A stretch of DNA of 64,000 bases from positions 62,001 through 126,000 of the forward strand of contig CAVUTD010000023.1 in NCBI GenBank assembly GCA_963744345.1, in the 5' to 3' direction. The stretch's first letter is position 1; every line of letters begins with the position of its first letter. The notes under the pieces were generated by a model. That model was not told the origin of the DNA. It ran no database searches and saw nothing but the letters and a program-made list of their open reading frames with translations. Positions 59,664 through 64,000 of the stretch are shown in pieces. This DNA is from DASTFP01 sp963744345. Its GTDB lineage: Bacteria; Verrucomicrobiota; Verrucomicrobiia; Chthoniobacterales; Terrimicrobiaceae. The position numbers and the translations under genes are program-made.

Positions 59664-61285
59664 AGTCGCCATCTCTCCAGTCCGAAGGGAAGATCATGGA
59701 TGGCGAGGAAGTTGCGCCAGGCAGCGAACTGCTCAGTCCCGGGCGCTGCGCTTCGCTCCGCTTCAGAACCGTCGACCAGCAGCACAACAATTTCGACTTT
59801 TCCGCCTGCTGCCTCAACAATCTTACGGAGGACGAGCGCGATGGCGCGAATCGGCGCGCGGCGTTCACTGATCAGGACGGCAATGCTTGCCAACGAAGGA
59901 GCTTCACTGGCAATCCTCTCGAACGCGGCACCGTTCCCGTTTCGATCGTCGATCCGCACCGCGAGCAACGGTTTTGAGAGCCGCCAGCTAAAGTCTCTGC
60001 TCAAGCTCCTTTGAACCTCCTCCTCCTCAAGCTCAAGCTCCTTGGCCGCTAAGGCAAGGCAGGTGCCGCTTGCGCTATGGGCCAGCGAAGGAGTTGATTG
60101 CGGGATGTCCAGCTTCGCGGCGTCCGGATGTCCCTGAATGAATGGGCCGGTGAGTCTGCGAAAAAGCGCGCTACAGCTTGCATGGTCGAAGGAGAAGCGG
60201 CGCAAGGCAACGCGCAGATTAACACCGCACCAGATCAACAAGATCAAACGGACGAGAAATCCATAAGTCAACGTCGCATAGAACAGGAATGGCCACCAGG
60301 AGGTCATGGCTGGCTCAGAAAGCGCTCCTATGCCCTCGCTGTAGGAGAATCGGCTTTGGATTACTTCTTCTGGAGTCGGATGGGGATTGGGCAAGAAAGA
60401 CCACGGGGTCGCTATTGAGGAGACCAGAGCATAAACGGCCGCGGGGCTGGTTTTCAGCGTCGATTGCCAACCAAAGGCGACGTCTCTGCCTAGTGGCAAC
60501 AGGAGGGCAGTAAGCACACCGGCATTAAAGAAAACACCGAAGATTTGCGTGATCATTAAGAGCGGCCACACCAAAAGTTGGAAGATCTCGCCGCGGCGCC
60601 GGATTCCCGTGAGCCTGGCTCGAATCTTTTCACGTTGGTTTCCGGGAAGCTGGTGCAAGGCCGCGCTCAGCGACCACAGCATCCCGGAGAGCAGCCTTCG
60701 AATTGGGTGAAAGTTCTCCAGCAGGTGCGTCGTGCGTCGCAAAGCCCAAATGGCTAAGCCGCCCGCGAGAATCAGCCACTGGATGCCTACTGTGCAGGCG
60801 AAAAACCAAGCTACATTTACCGGTTCCTGGCCCCGATAAGTTAGGAGCACGGCTGCAGCAACGCTTATCCCTAAGCTGACGCCAAAGATCGCCGAGCAAA
60901 CGCTCAGTGTCTGCCATGCCGTGAGAAAATAGTCGCCCGGAGACGCCTCCGAAGCCTGCGCCCGCCGCTCTTCAAGCCAGGCGCGAAAAATGTCGCCGCG
61001 ACTCTCGCTCTGAGACGGAGCCTTGGCCCGCGAAATTTTCTCGTAGATTTGCCGGTCTCGGGATCGCAACGTCTTGTCGTCGAGATCGCTGTCTTCAGCG
61101 AGAAACCACTCAAAATCGATAAGATCGGAAATTTTCCAAGACACAGGCTTTCGCTGCATACCATAGAGCGCCGCTCCAGAGCAGAACAAAACAGTTTCCA
61201 TCTTGAGCGACGAGAAGCGAAGGATGGTCTCGCCACAGTGAGTCCAATAAAGTCTCTGTGAACGTTGCTCCGGCGTATCAGACAA
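59660..61285 (-). CDS. DUF2868 membrane protein
   Basis: A 541-residue DUF2868 protein with about four to six hydrophobic segments (FGVSLGISVAAAVLL, NVAWFFACTVGIQWLILAGG, LLVWPLLMITQIFGVFFNAG, WWPFLFYATLTYGFLVRLIL). A soluble C-terminal third follows that reads like a degenerate nucleotide-binding domain (LLAVRIDDRNGNGAAFE, VEIVVLLVDGSEAERSAAP). It precedes the DUF3482 GTPase with a four-base overlap, the conserved pairing seen in other bacteria. The biological role is not established. Confidence 0.88.
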   Translation of the reverse strand: MSDTPEQRSQRLYWTHCGETILRFSSLKMETVLFCSGAALYGMQRKPVSWKISDLIDFEWFLAEDSDLDDKTLRSRDRQIYEKISRAKAPSQSESRGDIFRAWLEERRAQASEASPGDYFLTAWQTLSVCSAIFGVSLGISVAAAVLLTYRGQEPVNVAWFFACTVGIQWLILAGGLAIWALRRTTHLLENFHPIRRLLSGMLWSLSAALHQLPGNQREKIRARLTGIRRRGEIFQLLVWPLLMITQIFGVFFNAGVLTALLLPLGRDVAFGWQSTLKTSPAAVYALVSSIATPWSFLPNPHPTPEEVIQSRFSYSEGIGALSEPAMTSWWPFLFYATLTYGFLVRLILLIWCGVNLRVALRRFSFDHASCSALFRRLTGPFIQGHPDAAKLDIPQSTPSLAHSASGTCLALAAKELELEEEEVQRSLSRDFSWRLSKPLLAVRIDDRNGNGAAFERIASEAPSLASIAVLISERRAPIRAIALVLRKIVEAAGGKVEIVVLLVDGSEAERSAAPGTEQFAAWRNFLAIHDLPFGLERWRL

Positions 61286-61514
61286 TCCATTTCCGCTTCT
61301 TCGGCGTATGTTCTCTCAGATATACATGACGCTTATTATATGATGTTATCATTATTGACTTTCTGTCGTGGCGAAAAATCGGGTCGCGAAGAAATTTGAG
61401 GGGCTGCGACGGTGCCCTTGTGCCTGAGCTTGAGAGCTCGCTCTCGCGCTGGGGCGAGCAGCGGTGAGATTTGCTTGCCAGTGACCGAGTGGCAGAAGAT
61501 TCTGCGCAGCCGCC
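61286..61514. other. Divergent intergenic region, no gene
   Basis: Lies between the DUF2868 gene and trpA, which point away from each other; both promoters should be here. An AT-rich patch is at 61315-61360. Confidence 0.4.
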
Positions 61515-62321
61515 GTGAATGCCCGCCGCATTTCCCGCCGCTTCGAGGAACTTGCCTCTCAAGGAACGCGAGGATTCATTGCGTATGTGACTGTTGGAGA
61601 TCCCTCCTCGGAGGCTACTGTGGAGATCGCGGCCGCCCTGGAATCTTGCGATGTGGACATCCTAGAACTGGGAATTCCTTTTTCGGATCCGCTAGCCGAC
61701 GGACCGACGATTCAAGCGGCTTCCAGTCGAGCACTTGCTGCCGGCATGACAGTGGCGGGTTCATTGGAAATCGTCCGGCGAATTCGCCAAGCTTCGGAGC
61801 TTCCACTCGTTTTATTCAGTTACTTGAACCCTATTTATTTTTATGGGTTTGAGCGTTTTCTGGGCGACGCCGTCGCCGCAGGTGCTGATGGACTTTTGAT
61901 TTTGGATCTTCCCGTCGATGAAGCGCAGCAAAACTCCGAGCTCATTGCTTCGGGTGGTTTGGATCCTATCCGTCTCATAGCCCCGACGACTCCTCCTGAG
62001 CGGATGGCCAAGGTAGGCTCCACCGGCAGAGGGTTCATCTACTACATTTCGCGCGAAGGAGTCACTGGTGAACAGAGCCAGCTCTCCGAGGGTTTATCTA
62101 CGCAAGTGGCCGAGCTGCGCCGGCACACGTCGTTACCGATTGCCGTCGGCTTCGGCATTTCAACGCCCGAACAGGCAGCCGCTGTGGCCAAGCATGCGGA
62201 CGCAGTGGTCGTCGGAAGCGCTATCGTTCGGCAGATCGCGGAAAACCAAGATCCTTCGCGGCTAACTAGACACCTCAGCGACTTCGTTCGGCCTCTTGTG
62301 CGGGCCGCAAAGTCCGCCTAA
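61515..62321 (+). CDS. trpA: Tryptophan synthase alpha chain
   Basis: A 268-residue TrpA, starting with GTG 61515. It cleaves indole-3-glycerol phosphate and channels indole to TrpB, which is not in this window. Catalytic Glu51 and Asp62 sit in ILELGIPFSDPLADGPTIQ. Other family stretches are FIAYVTVGDPS, LFSYLNPIYFYG, GFIYYISREGVTG and LPIAVGFGISTPEQA. It heads a run with dapF and dapA, so tryptophan and lysine/cell-wall genes are probably cotranscribed. Confidence 0.96.
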   Translation: MNARRISRRFEELASQGTRGFIAYVTVGDPSSEATVEIAAALESCDVDILELGIPFSDPLADGPTIQAASSRALAAGMTVAGSLEIVRRIRQASELPLVLFSYLNPIYFYGFERFLGDAVAAGADGLLILDLPVDEAQQNSELIASGGLDPIRLIAPTTPPERMAKVGSTGRGFIYYISREGVTGEQSQLSEGLSTQVAELRRHTSLPIAVGFGISTPEQAAAVAKHADAVVVGSAIVRQIAENQDPSRLTRHLSDFVRPLVRAAKSA

Positions 62322-62332
62322 TTTGCCCCGCA

Positions 62333-63139
62333 ATGCACTTTTCCTTCACCAAAATGAATGGCGCGGGCAACGACTTCATCATGCTGGACAACCGCGATGG
62401 TTCGCTTGTGCTGGATCCCTCCCGTATCGCATTGCTTTGTGATCGCCATCGAGGAATCGGCGCGGACGGAGTACTTGCCGTGGAGGCTGCGCAGCAAGGC
62501 GCGGACTTCCGGATGCGCTACTACAATGCAGATGGGGGCGAGGCAGAAATGTGCGGTAATGGAGCGCGCTGCTTTGCGCGTTTCGCTTGCAGATTGGGTG
62601 CTGACAAGTCCGAGATCAGCTTTGAGACGCTCGCCGGGATCATCAGGGCTTCTTTTTCTGAAGGCGACGTTCGCGTGACCATGAGCGACCCTCACTCGGT
62701 TCGATCACCGCTCGATGTTCAGATCAACGGGCGCGTATTGAATGTTCATTTTATCAACACCGGCGTTCCGCACGCCGTCGTTTTCACGCATGATCTTGGT
62801 GTGGTAGACATTTCGAAGGATGGTGCGGCCCTTCGCTCGCATCCAGTATTCGCGCCCCAAGGAACCAATGCAAACTTCATCCAGGTGCTCGCGCCTGACA
62901 CCATTAAGATTCGCACTTACGAGCGCGGGGTGGAGGGTGAGACTCTTGCTTGTGGCACAGGCGTTTGCGCCGGGGCCTTGCTTCACCACCTTCGGTCAGG
63001 GTCGGGATCTCCGGTTTTTGTGAGGGTGCACGGCGGGGAAACCCTCCTGGTAGCGTTCGAGGAGACCGATCGCGGCTTTCGTAATGTCACTCTCACCGGT
63101 GCGGCGGATTTTGTTTTCGAAGGAACAATTTCGATATAG
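62333..63139 (+). CDS. dapF: Diaminopimelate epimerase
   Basis: A 268-residue DapF that converts LL- to meso-diaminopimelate for lysine and peptidoglycan. The two catalytic cysteines are Cys74 (AEMCGNGARCFARF) and Cys207 (GETLACGTGVCAGALL). The N-terminus FTKMNGAGNDFIMLDNRDG is canonical. It starts 11 bases after trpA and is followed by dapA. Confidence 0.97.
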   Translation: MHFSFTKMNGAGNDFIMLDNRDGSLVLDPSRIALLCDRHRGIGADGVLAVEAAQQGADFRMRYYNADGGEAEMCGNGARCFARFACRLGADKSEISFETLAGIIRASFSEGDVRVTMSDPHSVRSPLDVQINGRVLNVHFINTGVPHAVVFTHDLGVVDISKDGAALRSHPVFAPQGTNANFIQVLAPDTIKIRTYERGVEGETLACGTGVCAGALLHHLRSGSGSPVFVRVHGGETLLVAFEETDRGFRNVTLTGAADFVFEGTISI

Positions 63140-63152
63140 TTCTCGACGTCTT

Positions 63153-64000
63153 ATGTCATTCGCCGGCACATATACCGCCCTCGTTACACCGTTTCGTGAT
63201 GGTGTCTTTGATGGCGCCGCTTTTCGTTCGCTCGTGGAGACTCAGATTGCAGGGGGTGTGGAGGGGATCGTGCCGGTGGGCACCACGGGCGAGTCACCTA
63301 CCCTCACGCACGACGAGCACGGCGAAGTGATTCGCATGGCCGTCGACGCTGTCCAAGGGCGCTGTAAGGTTATCGCGGGCACCGGTTCCAACTCCACCAG
63401 GGAAGCTCTTTCGCTGACAAAACAAGCAGAAAGGCTCGGCGCTGACGCTGCGCTCCTGGTTGCCCCCTATTACAATAAGCCCTCGCAGGAAGGTCTCTTT
63501 CGCCACTACCGTGCTGTCGCCGAGGCGGTCGATATACCTCTCATCCTATATAGCATCCCAAGCCGTTGCGGCATCGAGATCGGAGTGGAGACGGTTCGGC
63601 GCCTGGCAAAGGATTGCCCGAATGTCGCTGGCATCAAAGAGGCCGGAGGCAGTGTCGAGCGCGTCAGCGCTCTCCGGCAGGTCCTTCCCGATAGCTTCGA
63701 GATTTTGTCGGGAGACGACTCACTCACACTTCCCTTCCTTTCCGCAGGCGGCGTTGGCGTTATCAGCGTGGCATCAAATCTCATCCCGCGGCAAGTGGCC
63801 GACTTTGTGCGCTCTTGGCGAACAGGAAACATCCAAGAAGCGATCGATGCGCACCGCAACTATTATCCACTGTTCAAAGATCTGTTTATCGAACCAAATC
63901 CCGTCCCCATAAAATACGCGCTCTCCTTAAAGGGATTGATGAGTCCAGAAGTGCGGCTGCCTCTTTGCGAGATGGAGGATTCGAATAAGGCGAAGCTACG
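63153..64000 (+). CDS. dapA: 4-hydroxy-tetrahydrodipicolinate synthase (3' end beyond the window)
   Basis: About 282 residues of DapA are present; the frame is open at the right edge. It condenses pyruvate with aspartate semialdehyde, the first step toward diaminopimelate. Visible motifs are VPVGTTGESPTL, LLVAPYYNKPSQEGL, Tyr133 in ILYSIPSRCG and the Schiff-base Lys162 in AGIKEAGGS. The usual YNVPGRT is YSIPSRC here, with the key Tyr and Arg kept. It follows dapF by 13 bases. Confidence 0.95.
   Translation, partial: MSFAGTYTALVTPFRDGVFDGAAFRSLVETQIAGGVEGIVPVGTTGESPTLTHDEHGEVIRMAVDAVQGRCKVIAGTGSNSTREALSLTKQAERLGADAALLVAPYYNKPSQEGLFRHYRAVAEAVDIPLILYSIPSRCGIEIGVETVRRLAKDCPNVAGIKEAGGSVERVSALRQVLPDSFEILSGDDSLTLPFLSAGGVGVISVASNLIPRQVADFVRSWRTGNIQEAIDAHRNYYPLFKDLFIEPNPVPIKYALSLKGLMSPEVRLPLCEMEDSNKAKL

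Overview
This window looks like chromosomal DNA of a Gram-negative soil or freshwater bacterium, most probably a member of the Verrucomicrobiota. That is an inference. It rests on the kdsA-lptC-lptA-lptB lipopolysaccharide cluster running straight into hprK-ptsH-ptsI with no sugar permease beside it, a diaminopimelate pathway, a choice-of-anchor/PEP-CTERM relic, a caspase-like protein and an orphan DUF2868/DUF3482 pair. No rRNA or other marker fixes the taxon.

Layout. 1-2.5 kb: start of a solute-binding protein running off the left edge, then a gene-poor stretch with two small hypothetical genes. 2.5-8.4 kb (minus strand): a YdeP-type molybdopterin oxidoreductase with FdhD, then a coupled NamZ / 3D-domain / GNAT cluster. 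8.7-10.2 kb and 28.2-29.7 kb: two nearly identical 1456-bp insertion sequences in inverted orientation. 10.2-28.2 kb, between them: a symporter fused to a solute-binding domain (frameshifted), phnDCE, a lipid kinase coupled to a cupin, an SPFH protein, kdsA-lptCAB-hprK-ptsHI, trpF, a secreted GH13 amylase, a VOC protein and an SDR. The target-site flanks of the two IS copies match crosswise. This is the mark of an inversion of the 18-kb core through the IS copies, or of a misassembly at them. 29.7-42.1 kb: an IS-broken PEP-CTERM relic, a caspase homologue, ThuA and Gfo/Idh oxidoreductases, upp, an MGDG-synthase-like glycosyltransferase, thiL, a CPBP protease, sppA and an RsmA-NUDIX fusion.

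42.2-53.6 kb is an integrated element of about 11.4 kb, seated in the 3' half of tRNA-Gln(TTG) and bounded by a 35-bp direct repeat. It carries a tyrosine integrase, two small helix-turn-helix proteins, a VirE_N/PriCT/RepA-like replication protein followed by an iteron-like array, and, on the minus strand, a terminase-small-subunit-like protein, a lambda gpD-like decoration protein and a gpE-like major capsid protein. The order resembles a phage satellite (PICI, possibly capsid-forming) more than a complete prophage. Many of its genes are broken by single-base indels although the frame-corrected proteins still read well.

53.9-64 kb is ordinary chromosome: lepB, lepA, a nucleoside phosphorylase, the DUF2868/DUF3482 GTPase pair, then trpA-dapF-dapA running off the right edge.

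Several genes outside the element (3D-domain protein, cupin, symporter fusion) also carry one single-base frameshift each. Either this genome carries many fresh pseudogenes or the assembly has residual indel errors; the start/stop couplings around these genes let the intended frames be recovered.
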